From NCBI GenBank assembly GCA_029204225.1, contig MU832161.1:20236-84235 (forward strand): DNA of 64,000 nucleotides, in the 5' to 3' direction. Shown here piece after piece: positions 32,046-43,950 of this stretch; the stretch's first letter is position 1, and each line of letters begins with the position of its first letter. This stretch comes from Diphasiastrum complanatum. Its lineage: Eukaryota > Streptophyta > Lycopodiopsida > Lycopodiales > Lycopodiaceae. The translations under genes were made by a program, and so were the position numbers. The notes beneath the pieces are model-generated. The model was given only the letters and a program-made list of their open reading frames with translations. It did no database searches and was not told where the DNA came from.

Positions 32046-35000
32046 ATGGAAAGGAAGGAACCGTCTTTGGTGCCAGAATGGCTTAAGGGAGCTGCGGCTG
32101 GTGCAACGGGAGGGGTTTCTCAGTTTCCACAGTCATCCTTTCATCAAGGTTTGAACATAACTACTGTTTGTTTTCCGTTCTTTTGGCACGAGGCCCATTG
32201 TCATGGGAGTATGGAAATATTCTGCTGAAAAACCCATGCTTTTTTTTAACCGAAATTTTTCCTAAAGATGTATGTGTGGTTTGGGCACTAGATTACTTTA
32301 ATCATCTCTTACGTTTTGGATTTGGTAGGTAGTCCGATCAGCTTGATTGGGATTTTTAGATTCGCATCATCATGAACCTTCACTTAATTCTGTTGTGTAA
32401 ATGTGACAGACGGAAGCAGTGGTTCGCTTCATTCAAGCAAACGAGTTGCTCCGAATGCAATTGCAGATTCATCGCCGCATGCATTTCCAGAGCGTGCAGT
32501 CCACCCCTCTTCTCGAAGACCAGGTACTGGTGATGGACTACTTGAGCATTCTGCAGAACGATTTCCTCGTCCAAAATCATCTTTTGTTTCTAGTCGCAGT
32601 AGTTTTCATCATGGCAATGGACTTGATTTGGACACACAGTCTAATCATGAGTGGAACCATGAAAAGTTCCGTTTGCAACGAGAGAGGAGCAAGGATATTG
32701 CTCTTGATTCTGCTGGAAATCACAAGAAAGAAAAAGATCAATACTGTTCAGAATCTTCTTCGTTGCGTAGGCAGAGTACTGAAAAGCACATAAGGTATGC
32801 AGCAGATGTACCTATTCGTCGCATGAATTCAATGGTAAAATTGTCAAAGAACGAGTCATCTTCACATCCAATTACCGGTAGTGGTCTTGCAAGCAACATG
32901 CAAAAGGCAGTATTTGAGCAGAATTTTCCTTCCCTTAATGCTCAAGAGAGGCTTGCTGCTGTTCACTCAAGCCTTGGAAATGTATACGTTTTAAACAGCA
33001 GTCTTCTTGAGGAACCTTCTTCGAGGACAGATGGGATTTCAAGTAAGGTGCGAGTTGCTTACTGGGACAAAGTTCCTTATAACGATATGGACGTTGGAAG
33101 CTCAGGAATGAGTGATGAACCAACTAAAAGTAGTGATTCCATACAGAACAACGTTTTGTCAGCAGATTTGGCAGCATCCATCTCGCAACCAATGCTGTCC
33201 TCCACTCATGTTCTAAAACCTGCAAAAGTAAGAAGCTGAGTCTTGTATTGAGGAAGCATCAATGACTTTTTGTTTTTTTATTTTATTTTTTACGTTCCTC
33301 CCTAAGCCCTTATAGGTATTCATGAGCATAAATCCATATTACTGATGACTATATACAGCTTGCAGGAGGAACTCGGCAGTTGGAAGAGATTGCGCTAAAA
33401 CAATTGAAACAGCTGGTGCCCAAAAAACCTGTATTTTCGAAATTGATGGTACTTATGTGCCTTCTCTAAGTTGCTTATCAATATACATCTTGATGTTACT
33501 TATGTTAGCGGCTGGCAATTTAAAATCCACAAGATGTTGTGATGAAATTTTATAGAAGTTCGTGAAACTGAAACTTAAAGTAGGCATTACTAGTTCATCC
33601 GATAAGTCTGCTGTCCTATTTTTACAGAGGCACCTGTATTGACTGAAAGTTTGAAAGTTTTGAAAACATCTGAAAGTTTTGAAAACATCTGAAAGTTTTT
33701 GTTGTTGTTATTGTTACTGTGTTTGATTTTCAACTTTTCCTGATAGAGGTCAAGCTGTGATGAAGGAGTATGCTCTGTACCAAATGCTAGAGATGAAGTT
33801 GTATTCGACTTTTTTGTTTTGAGTAAAACCCTATTCAAATTTTTTGATGCGCTTATCTTGTGCATGCGAATTTTCTTAAAGTCCAACAGGAACTGCACAC
33901 AAAAAGAATGCAACCTATTTAGGATTTCTAAGCATATTGAAGTGGTTTTATAAAAAGTCAACTCATCCTGTAAAAGGTTATATTTTCTTTGCTAAGTGCA
34001 GCCCAACGTGGTTCAGGAAGTGGAGCCAGTTATGGTTACATCTTGCATCACCCAAGCTTCAAGTCAAGCTTTCAATGCAACAACACTTTGTCCAGAGTTA
34101 TCTAAGCCTACAGATGAGAATTTAGTGGCTGAAAAAAATAGCAGAGAAGCTGTTGTATCAAGTGCCCCGTTGGCAAAGCTTGAAGGAGGGACTTTTGTTC
34201 CTCTACCTGCCAGTTCTAGTACTAATGCGGCTATGGTGAAGAAAGGTGTCTCACGAAAAAACGGTATGAATGCTGGTTTTAGTTTTCTGAAAAAGCCAAA
34301 GCAGCTACTTGATCGGAGGGCAGTTCCGATCGCATCTGTCACGCTGACTGGTGCCGAGGGTGGAACTAGCCAGCAATTTAAGGAAGGAAGTTCTACAGGC
34401 AATGGCAGGCGGATTTCTGTCCAGGCGAAAAACCGTAGTGAATTTTTCAATGCTCTGAGGAGAAAAGCAGCTGGTGGTGGAACTGCTTTAAGTACATCTG
34501 ATAACAAAAACTCTATGGTAGGGGATAAGATCGAAGAAGTTTGTGCTAGAGATGAACTCGAGGATGACAATGTGCCTGAAGAAGGCAACTTACAAGGCAG
34601 TGCTCCTACCGTGGATGGTATCGAGGTTCCGAAAAGCTCTAGCAATTTGTCCATTGCTGGCAATTTCAGTGGAACCAAGAGAGAATTTCCTGCTAATGGA
34701 TTGATTTTGGAAGGATCACAGGCCATTGTGAAGGAGTCTACTGCAGATGATCTTTCACTTGGCACGTTGCAAGTCTCTGGTGATGCTGGATCTGAGGAAG
34801 AAGAGACTGCCTTTCTACGTTCTCTTGGTTGGCAGGAGAATACCAAGGAAGGAGAGGAAGCTTTGACTGAAGAGGAAATCAACGCCTTTTACAAGGAGGT
34901 AGCAAGTACTCTGCTTATGCAACCCTGGTTTTGCCAATAGCTTCTTTTCTTGCTTCTTTTGGAGTGATTATTTATGAAGCATTCGTATCGTGTGAACATG

Positions 35001-35194
35001 AAACATTGGGACCTGAAATACTTGCATTTCTGCTTGTTTTGCAGCACATGACTTCACCTGTTCTCATTTGGCAAAAACAAAGGCTAAAAACCCTCTCTGG
35101 GAAATCCCTTGTAGCAAGTGTTGGCAGTATTTCACCAGGTCTAAGTTCATCGGACTCTGATTCGGAGGAAGAACTAAACATACTTCATCGTTGA
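32046..35194 (+). CDS. Vasculin-like (GPBP1-type) plant protein, five coding exons
   Basis: Coding exons 32046-32148, 32410-33227, 33359-33448, 34002-34898 and 35045-35194 join in frame across GT-AG introns to 685 residues. The start MERKEPSLVPEWLK matches the N-terminus of a plant family (MERSEPxLVPEWL in memory). Conserved parts are QKAVFEQNFPSL (about residue 195), QLEEIALKQLKQLVPK (exon 4), FLRSLGWQEN ... LTEEEINAFYKE (end of exon 5) and an acidic SSDSDSEEE tail. The FLRSLGW...LTEEEI and NFPSL parts resemble animal vasculin, a GC-rich promoter-binding protein, so a nuclear regulatory role is inferred. The rest is Ser-rich and disordered. No stop or frameshift interrupts the joined frame, so the gene looks functional. 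It lacks any enzyme motif. Confidence 0.88.
32149..32409 (+). other. Intron 1 (within CDS) of the vasculin-like gene
   Basis: Donor CATCAAG/GTTTGA, acceptor TGTGACAG/ACGG. The split codon is G/AC (Asp). The other introns are 33228-33358, 33449-34001 and 34899-35044, all GT-AG and all between codons. Confidence 0.85.
33646..33700. repeat. 19-base tandem repeat in the third coding intron
   Basis: GAAAGTTTTGAAAACATCT is repeated about two and a half times in 33449-34001. Confidence 0.85.
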
Positions 35195-36450
35195 GTTTTA
35201 CATTCAATTTGTAGCACAAGCAGTGTGACAGCTGCATATATGATGGATGCTGTTCAGCAATGTTGTTATGCTTTACGCATGGCTAGTGCTAAATTTTTGC
35301 AAGAGAATTCTGGAACGAGTTCCGATTGTACTTCTCCGGATTGATCACCGTGTATTTGAGTTATCGGGTTGTTGATCCACTTTTGATTATCATGCGGGCA
35401 CATTCATGGAACCTTGAAGATAATTTTTTCTAGAATTCATGTTTGTTTTGAGTTGCTGGTGCTTTGCAAGCTTTTTGGGGATAATATCTTTGGCCCTTTG
35501 ATGAAAGGGTTATTTCAGAATACTCAAATGTTCAGTTCTGGACAAATGTTATCACACTTGGTAGGGTTGTTATTTTTGGGTCTCCAATTTTGTGCCCTTA
35601 TTCCTACATAATTTCAGAGTGTGGCCTAAGAGATGCTATGGTTTGCAAGCACATGTTAAAATTTTAACAGAACCAAGCATCGAGTCTTTTTCAATGAAAA
35701 CGTATTAAAATGTATGATAAGCAGAAATGCGTGATCTGCTAAACTTTCCACTCGTGGGTTTTATATACAGATATCCTCTTATGTGACCTGTAGGATGTAG
35801 TGCTTGTTATCATATATCATGTTGTATAAAGCATAAGAAAAAGTTGGCAAAAAGGGATGTGTTGAGAGTTGTAAAGAGCACATCACATGGTTAATAATGC
35901 TTTCTTGATGAGGATGCCTTTTTTACAGCAAAAGTCGTTGGAGAATGAACAATTGACTTTCACTGAATTTCTCTTATTATGCTCACTAGGCTGAAAAAGC
36001 TCAAAACATGGCTCCCAACTCTTTGGTACTTTGAAGACATACAAGAGAGAAAAAATAAAAGCTACTTAGTTCTTGGGATGTAGATCCTGTAAAAATGGGC
36101 TGTTGCAGTCTTGTGTGAACTTAGTATTTGCTTGCTTGATTTGAAATGGCTTCAGCTTGGATCATGTAGAAATATATCTCTGAAATGGCCAACCTTTTCA
36201 CTATGCCAAAACTCGAGTCACATAAGTAGGTCGTAAAGAACCAATGACAACAAATGCAAGACAAATGAAATATATTCAATTTATCCATGGTGGCAAGGAG
36301 TCTCAAATTTTGATTTTTATATTGAAGATGATAGAAGATGATCAAAGGCTTTACAATACATCATCTTCACATGACGAGAATGCATTTCATCAAGCATTTT
36401 AACAATCCTTACGTGTTAGCTCCATGTAATATGGCATAAGCAAGTAAGGG
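35195..36450 (+). other. 3' untranslated region and downstream spacer of the vasculin-like gene
   Basis: After the TGA at 35192 there is no further coding frame. The first 500 bases are T-rich, as plant 3' UTRs are. TATTAAAATGTATGATAAGC near 35705 is a possible 3'-end signal. The rest is AT-rich spacer. Confidence 0.5.
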
Positions 36451-36459
36451 AGTCAAGCG

Positions 36460-36610
36460 GCAAAAACCCATGCAAGTTAATGCTAATGCAGGCAGCGCTA
36501 GTAATGGGAGCAGTAGTGGCGTTGCTGGCGTCAGGAACAATGTTAGTGCCAATGTCGCTGGAAGTAAAGCTTGCACTTGTAGCTAGCTTTACAACACCCA
36601 CCCCACCTTT
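36460..36610 (+). mobile_element. Gag-start fossil related to the GC-rich gypsy element
   Basis: GGAAGTAAAGCTTGCACTTG, followed by TAGCTAGCTTTACAACA, aligns with the reverse complement of 56605-56640 and 52860-52885 (GSKACKG-FTT in the gag frame). Before it, an Ala/Gly/Asn/Ser-coding stretch (NAGSASNGSSSGVAGV) parallels the Gly/Ala repeat of that gag. Orientation is + here. The fragment is isolated and has a stop. Confidence 0.55.
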
Positions 36611-36973
36611 ACAAAATATGATGTCCTCATCAAATGTCGGATTAGTGCAAATATGTCTCCCAATTATACTTAATTACTTTTATGCTGCTTGGCGCAATAC
36701 TCAATTTATTGGCCACTTTACTAACATTGTAGCTGAGACACCACAAATCAGAGGCTCAACTCTTTATATTGGAAAATGCATAACTTGAAAAGAGATTTTA
36801 TATCGCTTACGTAAAACTCGAGAACCTTATTGAATGGTGACATAGGCTTATTGAAATATCCACCCTTGACACTTCTGACCTCGACTTTGGAACTCTTTTG
36901 AGTTCCGAATTTGTCCTTTCCACACTTTGTATAAGCTCCATGAGCTCCATATTTGATCATTTTCACACAGGTA

Positions 36974-37160
36974 TCAAGGCTCCCTGAGCCAAAGGATTGA
37001 TCGTTTAATGTCCGCTTTGTGGTCCACTCGGTGCCTTCTTGCTTTGCACTCCTTGTCCCAGTCCGATTCTTGCTTTCTTCCATTTGGCTCTTGAAGGTAG
37101 GCAAGGATTGAATAATCTGCAATGCACTTCTCACTTGGCATCCATAGAAATGGTCCAATC
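36974..37160 (-). mobile_element. Repeat fragment shared with 61880-61990
   Basis: The minus frame SEKCIADYSILAYLQEP corresponds to SERCIAEYSNFAYLKEP at 61880-61990, also on minus. DNA similarity continues through CTTGTCCCAGTC(C/T)GAT. It is probably a piece of a gypsy polyprotein or leader that I cannot place in the known domain order. Confidence 0.6.
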
Positions 37161-37249
37161 ATATGTAGGAGGGGACAAGTCACTAGACCAATCAAATTTT
37201 GAGTTGCTACGTAAGAGATCCAATCATATTGTTTGATGACTACACCTCT

Positions 37250-40200
37250 TTGAGCTTGAGCTACTATGAGAGAGTGAGAGTGATTCTACACTTAGTTTTT
37301 TAAAAGATTATGAGATTCTACACATAGAGTTTTTCTACCTTCTCTCTCTACTCGAAAGCTACATGATCTCTTTCTCTCTCTACCCAAGAGCAAGCCAATC
37401 TTATACTTAGTTTTTTTCATCACAAGTTGCCTCTCAATGAGTATGTTGAATGGTGAATGATTCATGCATGTTTTATATGCTCTAGCCTTAGAATTTTCAA
37501 GATAGATTGTTGAATCAATCAAGTGCTAGATCTTTGTGCAATCACACACACCTTAGGAGATCATTCACATTGTTTAAGATGTCCTCACACGTGTAAAAAG
37601 TACACAATAACCATGTATTCTAAAGAGTGATAGCTCTAAGACATTGCCAAAAAGGATTCAATAAGAAGCTGAAAGTGGTAGATGATTGGTTAGCTAAGTG
37701 GAACAACTCTTATAATCTTCATAACATTCTTGAGAAAAAGTCTTCAAAAACAATGTTATTAAGCAGCAAATCCAAGTGACTAAAGCTTTGAATCTAACAT
37801 GAAATCTCGCAATGAAAAGATTATGAAACGGGCTCCAAAGAGGCAAATAGCCAAAAAAAAAAATGTTTCACATCTTCATTTGAAGCATTGTATTTAGACC
37901 AAACATGAGAAATGTTACCCATATATTTGGAACAACAAGAAAGGAGTGTGGGATAATTCTAAAGGAGAGGATTTTTTAGCTTGGCAGGCTTGATCTTGTG
38001 GGTGTGAAGGAATCTAGCTTTCTAGTGGGATGGAGGATCGTTTGTAGTTTGCTTGGATTTAAACCAAGAAAAAGCGAAGTATATTTTGTTGGTGGCTGAA
38101 AAAATAGAGAAATAAGAGATTTTTCTAGACTTCAACTACAATCATTTGATGTTAAGAGATGAAATGAACAAGATCAAACAATGTGAACTAAGTACATCAA
38201 ATTGAGTTTTTTAGGATTCAATGATCATTTTTTAGTTTTATGGATAAACATTGCTTAAGCTATATTATTGGATTTGGTATTTTTAATGTAGACATGTTAC
38301 TTTCTAATTTTGCAAAAACAATCGCAAAACATGTCAAAATTTCTTTGCTAATTTATAAACTTGACACGCACTAGTAAACTACATAATCACTTTCCAACTT
38401 TTATTTTTTCAATGAGGTTCTTTCAACTGTGAATTTGTCATGGTTATGCACTGGATTTCTCAATTTAATTGGCATTGAAATTATGATAAGTATGAATACC
38501 CAAAGAAAACAACAATAGTTGAGAAAAGGACTTTGATACATTCTCATGAAACTTCTAACATCTAATAACATTATGTAGCTTTTTCAATAATTTTTGCAAT
38601 GGACTATAATGTAATCAATCTTCTAGAGATTATAAAAAAAGTATGATCTTATAGTTTTATCTTTCTTAAAAAGTTATTGTGATGTACACACTATACAAAA
38701 TAGCAGTATAATAAGTACCACTAAAAAAATACTTGCTTTGATTTGGTTAGTTTTTCATGATGTACTAATATCTAATCTGTCCAATTAAATATAGTAGGTA
38801 TATGACTTTAGAAAGTGACACATACTTGTTCATCTAAAATTTGAAAAGATTTAGCCATGTGAACAACTTATGTAATGTTTATACTTTTTTCGACCTTGAT
38901 GACTAAGATAGCGATCCATTAAGCAAGATGGAACTAGATTTATAATTCCATATTTAATAATAGGAATATAGTTCTTACTGGTTAGATGTTATGTTAGTGA
39001 TTTTTGGTTAGAAGCCAATTTCAAAAATGTATGAATGTGAAGATTGTCTTTCTCCACAAATTTTGCTTTTGCTTTTGCTTTTTCAATCTAGTTTTGAGCA
39101 AATATGGTATTGGATTGCAAGGGGAGGGTGGTGATGGATATAGATTATAGTTTTTTTTTTCAACCATTATTTTGGTGAGAGATTATTTAAAAAATTAAGT
39201 GATCAATCCATCAATATCAAATCATGAATTACACAAACCCTCCGGGCTGAATTCTCACAAGAGATGGAATTTGACACGAAGAAGATTAATAAAAGTATGG
39301 GTAAATGGATAAGATGTCATAGGAACTCAATTTGGGACCACTACATGGAAGACAAGGACGAAACTTTCTAGTGGTCACATGCGAATTGGAAAATGGTCAA
39401 AGGTGGGATTAAGACTCCATAAAAGTGCAAAGGCCAAAGAGAAATTGCTACAACTAGAATGATCCAAGGACAGTCCTAAACTTGTTGGAAATGTTGGAAA
39501 GGGAGACTTTAAGGAAAGTATGATAATACGTTCTAACTCTAACCTACAACATCTTTCATTTTTAACCACTCTAAACTTAAGATCATCCTAAATCGTAAAA
39601 TATTCTAAACCCTAGATTGTTCATGATAAATGGAGGACTATGGACGATTGCCCATGAAAGTGCAATACGACTTCACATATAGTTTCAAATGAAGCATTGG
39701 TGGAGATATTGATCGAAGAGGGCTATCTTCCACTAATATACTATTTTTGTTTATTAGACAATCCAGCTATTAAAAAAACATCTCTCATTTTGATGCAAAC
39801 AAGTATTACATTTTGTTTATCGTTATCATCACTCATCAACACAAATCTACAAAGTGAAGCTAGTGGAGCCAATGCCAATACAAACCACAACAATAATGAA
39901 TAGATTATAGTTGTTTTGATGTAGGTCTTTACAAAAAACTACAAATGCATAATTTTTGTAGAATTTTATTTCATACAATATAAAAATTGTATCGAGTTTA
40001 TAACATTTCAAATAGTCTTATTTGTATGAAATTTCAATGGGTATGTGTTTTATTTTGGACATTTGACATGAGTGAAATAATTTTATCTATCTTTTTTCGA
40101 TGTGTATGTGTAATGTTATTTTCAAATCATGCAATATGCATATTTACTTCATACTATAAAAAGTGTAATTCTTACCGCCAATCAACAAAATTGCAAATCC

Positions 40201-42250
40201 AAGAATACAAACCCTCACTCATTTTGCTCATTCTATGTCTATTTCAACTGTTAAATGACGTCACACGCATTTCTAGATATCATTTTTTTGGTCTTTTAAC
40301 ATCAAATTTTGATATCTACAAAATTATTGGAATTTGATGTTTAGTTGTCCATCAAAAGTTTTCTATAACTCTCTATCTATCAAAGATTCAGCATAGAGTC
40401 AAAATTTGGAACTTTTAAAATCCATCAAAATCTGATATGCAATATATGTCAAATTCTTATGGACAAATAGGAACATAGGACATCAAAGTTTGATGTGTCA
40501 ACATTCCTGGTGTCAGTTCACCAATTGAAAATCAAATTTTATCACAATCCAATGTAGTTATGAACTGACAAATTCCAACGCAATCATATCAAAAGCTTTT
40601 TCGAAGCCTACAACGTGAAAAAAAAATCGATGATTTTGCATTGAAAAAATCTTTGGAAGTTAAACTGAATATTGTAGTGATGTGATGGAAAGCAAAATAT
40701 AAATCACCAAATTGCACATTTATAGAGTGCCTTCAATGTTAATGAAAGTGATAATGCATTCAAAAAATGTGAAAATTGTGATCTAGATATTCCAAGCCCA
40801 CTTTTTTTATCTAGCCATGCTCAAAAAATCAGTAATTTTGCAATACATGGAATTTCTTTGAAATTGGAGCATGCTTTTTGTATGTGCTTTTAGGAATTTT
40901 CAATGTTTTATTGAACATTTTTTAAACAATTATCCTATTGTCAAACGAAAACACATGACTTCATTTATTAAACAATTATCATTTGTAGCTTATGTTTTGC
41001 AAAAGATTGGTCATATTCCACATTATTGCAAGTTGTCCAACACATTCATAAGTTTTGTGAATTTTATGAAGGCTTTATTTTGATGCTGTCTATTTCCAAA
41101 AGTCACTGTAGCCAACCATTTCAATGGAATACTAATAATTGGTTAAGAGTACTTGTCAATGTATCAATGTGCCAATATAATAGGCTATTGCAAGACATAC
41201 ATTGCGACATATACTTATTCAAATGCAAATGATTAACAACTATGGCACTTTCTACATAACACATCAATGCTCCTATGAGACCTATCATTCGAATATAGAG
41301 AGTATAGAATGTAGGAAACATGAAGTGATTAGTTAATTGAAACTTGTGACAAATATTTCAAATGTTTAAAACCAATAAAATTGTAGGACATTATATTATT
41401 TGGCACGAGCAGTAAAAGATGGTAGGTGCACCCTCTAGGTCAACACTTCTCTAAGTCGAAACATATTGTTTGAATTATGGTATCAACAATCAATCGGTGC
41501 ATAGAAACAAGGACCAACATGGATATTGAGGTAAAATGATTATATATATTTCTTTCTTCAATTTTCTTGCAAATAGATTTGTGGTTATTTTCTAATGACG
41601 TATGGAAAGAATTCTCAACTTTTAAAAAAGATTGGTTGCAAGAACTTTATTAGAGGCAACTGTCATTGTTAGGAGAGCGCCAATGTGAATGGAGTTTTGA
41701 GAGGTACACAATTGGACAATCATGTGGATGTTATTGATATTCCAAATGAAAAGGTGAAGGGATCTAATCTTGCTGTCTCCTTTTAAGGAGATCAAAAAAG
41801 AAATAAAGTTGCCAAAGACAAAGTTGGTATATTATCATTGTATATTTATATGGATACTATGAAGCGATTGCAAGTTAGTCGATCTTCACTTCCTTGCCTG
41901 TTGATTGCTTTATGTCACATATTTTTTGATCTTGCAATATGAATATTTGGGAGATATAGACTTAGCCTTTAAAACGATATACAAAAATGAGATGTGCAAA
42001 AGAATGGTGAATTTATTTTATCACAAAAAGCTTTATTTGGGAATCTAATATCGGTAAAGGATCGCAACAAACTTGATGCAAGTAAGAAATTTGATGCGAT
42101 GATGAGAAATTTCCTTCATTTGTTAGACATGGTGGGCTACATGTTTGGCGGAGTGGATAGAGGCCATTACGAAAATTCTCGCATGACAGGTACATACTTG
42201 ATTTTGATATAGCATAGAATTAAAACAATTTTGATTTTACTATAGAATAC
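37250..42250. other. AT-rich gene-poor stretch
   Basis: Five kilobases without a recognisable gene. Frames are short. At 39240-39480 a weakly protein-like piece (KWIRCHRNSIWDHYMEDKDE) and at 40871-41232 and 41994-42212 short open frames may be relics of a DNA transposon, but no family motif is clear. Local A/T content is the highest in the window. Confidence 0.45.
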
Positions 42251-42262
42251 TTTTGATCTGGT

Positions 42263-42876
42263 TCACTCGCTTTGTCTAGCCATCCGTCTGAGGATGCTCA
42301 GAGCTACTAATCCGCAATTGTGTTCCCAACGTGGTGAATACCTCCATCTAGAAGTTCTCGTAAACTTGGGATCCCTATCAGACACAATGGACTTCAGAAG
42401 CCCACGCAACCTGATGACATTTTGGATAAACAACCTGCGGAGAGCTATGACCACCTTGGTCGTTGTGATGAAGCGAGTCAACTTGGAAAACCTGTCTACC
42501 ACTACCATAACGGATTCAATCCCATCTGGGTCCTAGGTAGCCCAACAATAAATCCATGGAGATACTTCCCACCTTCTTACAAGAATCTCCAGTGGATGTA
42601 GTAAGCCCGAAGGACTTACCCGCTCGGCCTTGTTCACCTAACAAGCCATGCAACACTGGACGCACTCTTTGACGTCTCGCTGCAATCGTGGCAAAAAATA
42701 ATGCCTTCTTACTAGCCCATTGGTCTTATCAATACCAGGGTGCCCTAGGCAGGGCAAGGACTATCATGGCATTCATGAAGTATCTTACGACGAAGATCCT
42801 TCACATCTGGCATGAAAACCTTTTCGTTTCTCAATAACATACCATCCTTCACGATGTATGTTAGATATGTACCAAA
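42263..42876 (-). pseudogene. Ty3/gypsy integrase fragment
   Basis: Read leftward: IVKDGMLLRNEKVFMPDVKD, HPGIDKTNGLVRRHYFLPRL, then ECVQCCMAC (the zinc-binding H-H-C-C part), then MVVVDRFSKLTRFI with the first catalytic Asp and SIVSDRDPKF with the second (both intact). The Glu region is lost after a frameshift near 42350. This is a standard gypsy integrase. It is fused at 42876/42877 directly to an LTR end, so everything normally between (gag, protease, RT) is gone. Confidence 0.85.
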
Positions 42877-43109
42877 TGTTACACTCCAATCTCCAAAAGC
42901 TCTCAAAACTTTGATGGCCGGTGTGAGGAATGATCCACCCAACCGTAGGTGCCCTCCTCTTGAGTCTATCTGATTACTATTTTGGGCCTAGGACACTTGG
43001 CTGGCATGCAAGGGTGATCAATCCCCATGGTGCAATGCAAATTCACTTCCCGTAATCAGTCGTGGATGCAAATCCACTACCTGTAATCAGTCGTGGCTTT
43101 GATACCAAC
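42877..43109 (-). mobile_element. LTR fragment 1 of gypsy element C, followed by a PBS
   Basis: On minus this ends GGAGTGTAACA at 42877. Its body (GATCCACCCAACCGTAGGTG, TGCAAGGGTGATCAATCCCC) matches 45900-46010 in the full LTR. At its other side lies a primer site (43095-43107, GGCTTTGATACCA on +) belonging to the next LTR fragment. Confidence 0.7.
43095..43107 (-). other. Primer binding site of element C (fragment)
   Basis: The reverse complement TGGTATCAAAGCC differs by one base from the Met-tRNA-type site TGGTATCAGAGCC. It is two bases from the LTR end TGTCACACTCC at 43110 (+ reading). Confidence 0.75.
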
Positions 43110-43370
43110 TGTCACACTCCCATCTCCAAGAGCTCTCAAACTCTGATGGCCGATGTGAAGAATGAGGTGGTTGGGCATTGGTTTGACTTGAGCAATTTTC
43201 GCCACCAAAATACTCTTCCCATTTATGCAACCACTGATCCACCACATCAGTAGTTCTCTACGGGGAATTTTCAAAACACTTAGCAGATTTGACATCTTTA
43301 TCTTCAGGGAATGGAACTGGAGAATCAACATATACAAGTCGCCCTGAGGGTGGAACGAGAAACGAAGGCA
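43110..43370 (-). pseudogene. LTR end plus gag fragment, copy 1
   Basis: From 43110 about 60 bases match the LTR end, then gag sequence follows (in minus frames, WLHKWEEYF- and ENKDVKSAKFFEN-like pieces). The order and sequence repeat copy 2 at 43446-43815, with about 100 bases deleted in the middle. Confidence 0.7.
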
Positions 43371-43445
43371 ACATGTGAGAAGGGAATTGCAACAGGTGTG
43401 GTGGAGTATACCATAGCATGCATCTCTAGCATGGTCCTCTCCAAC

Positions 43446-43950
43446 TGTCACACTCCCAATCTCCATGAGCTCTCAAACTCTGGTGGCCAGTGTGGAGAAT
43501 GAACTGAGCCCTGAAGGCCCGCTTGAATTCAAAACATGTGGTTGGGCACTAATTTGGCTTGAGCAATTTCCACCACCACTTGTCAGCAAAATCAGTAAAA
43601 TGGTAAGCAGCTTTTCGAATTCTCAAACCTTCATCAGTTGGAGCTCTTTTAAGAACAAAATACTCCTCTTCCCATTTATGCAACCACCGATCCACCACAT
43701 TAGTAGTTCTCTGCAGGGAATTTTCAAAAAACTTAGCAGATTTGACATCTTTATTTTCTGGGAATGTAACTAGAGAATTGGCATATACAGGTCGCCCTGA
43801 GGGTGGAATGGGAAACTGAGGCGACATTGTTAGAAAACCGACTTGATCATACAAGTAACCCAAGACAAGATTCTTGTTGTGATGAAACAATAGCCAAATA
43901 CATGAGAGAGAACACAAGTGATGAGAAACTTCAACTATGTCCCATTGCAA
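43446..43950 (-). pseudogene. LTR end plus gag fragment, copy 2
   Basis: In the minus frame from 43950, the gag reads PPSGRPVYANSL, NKDVKSAKFFENSLQRTTNV, VDRWLHKWEEEYFVLKRAPT, then IRKAAYHFTDFADKWW, ending KPN. These are matrix/capsid-type Gag sequences of gypsy elements, with the AHWW-like 'ADKWW' motif. The frame then runs into the LTR end (GGAGTGTGACA at 43446), so gag is cut by an LTR joint. Confidence 0.75.

Noticed and set aside
34064-34882. 272-codon minus-strand ORF
   Set aside because: It is antisense to exon 5 of the vasculin-like gene, which has family motifs and correct splice sites on +.
39240-39500. hAT transposon BED-finger relic
   Set aside because: A frame with WSHANW and VKGGI-like residues is suggestive, but the Cys/His ligands are not in place.
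40871-42212. hAT transposase body
   Set aside because: Short open frames lack the conserved blocks I would need; left as AT-rich fossil sequence.
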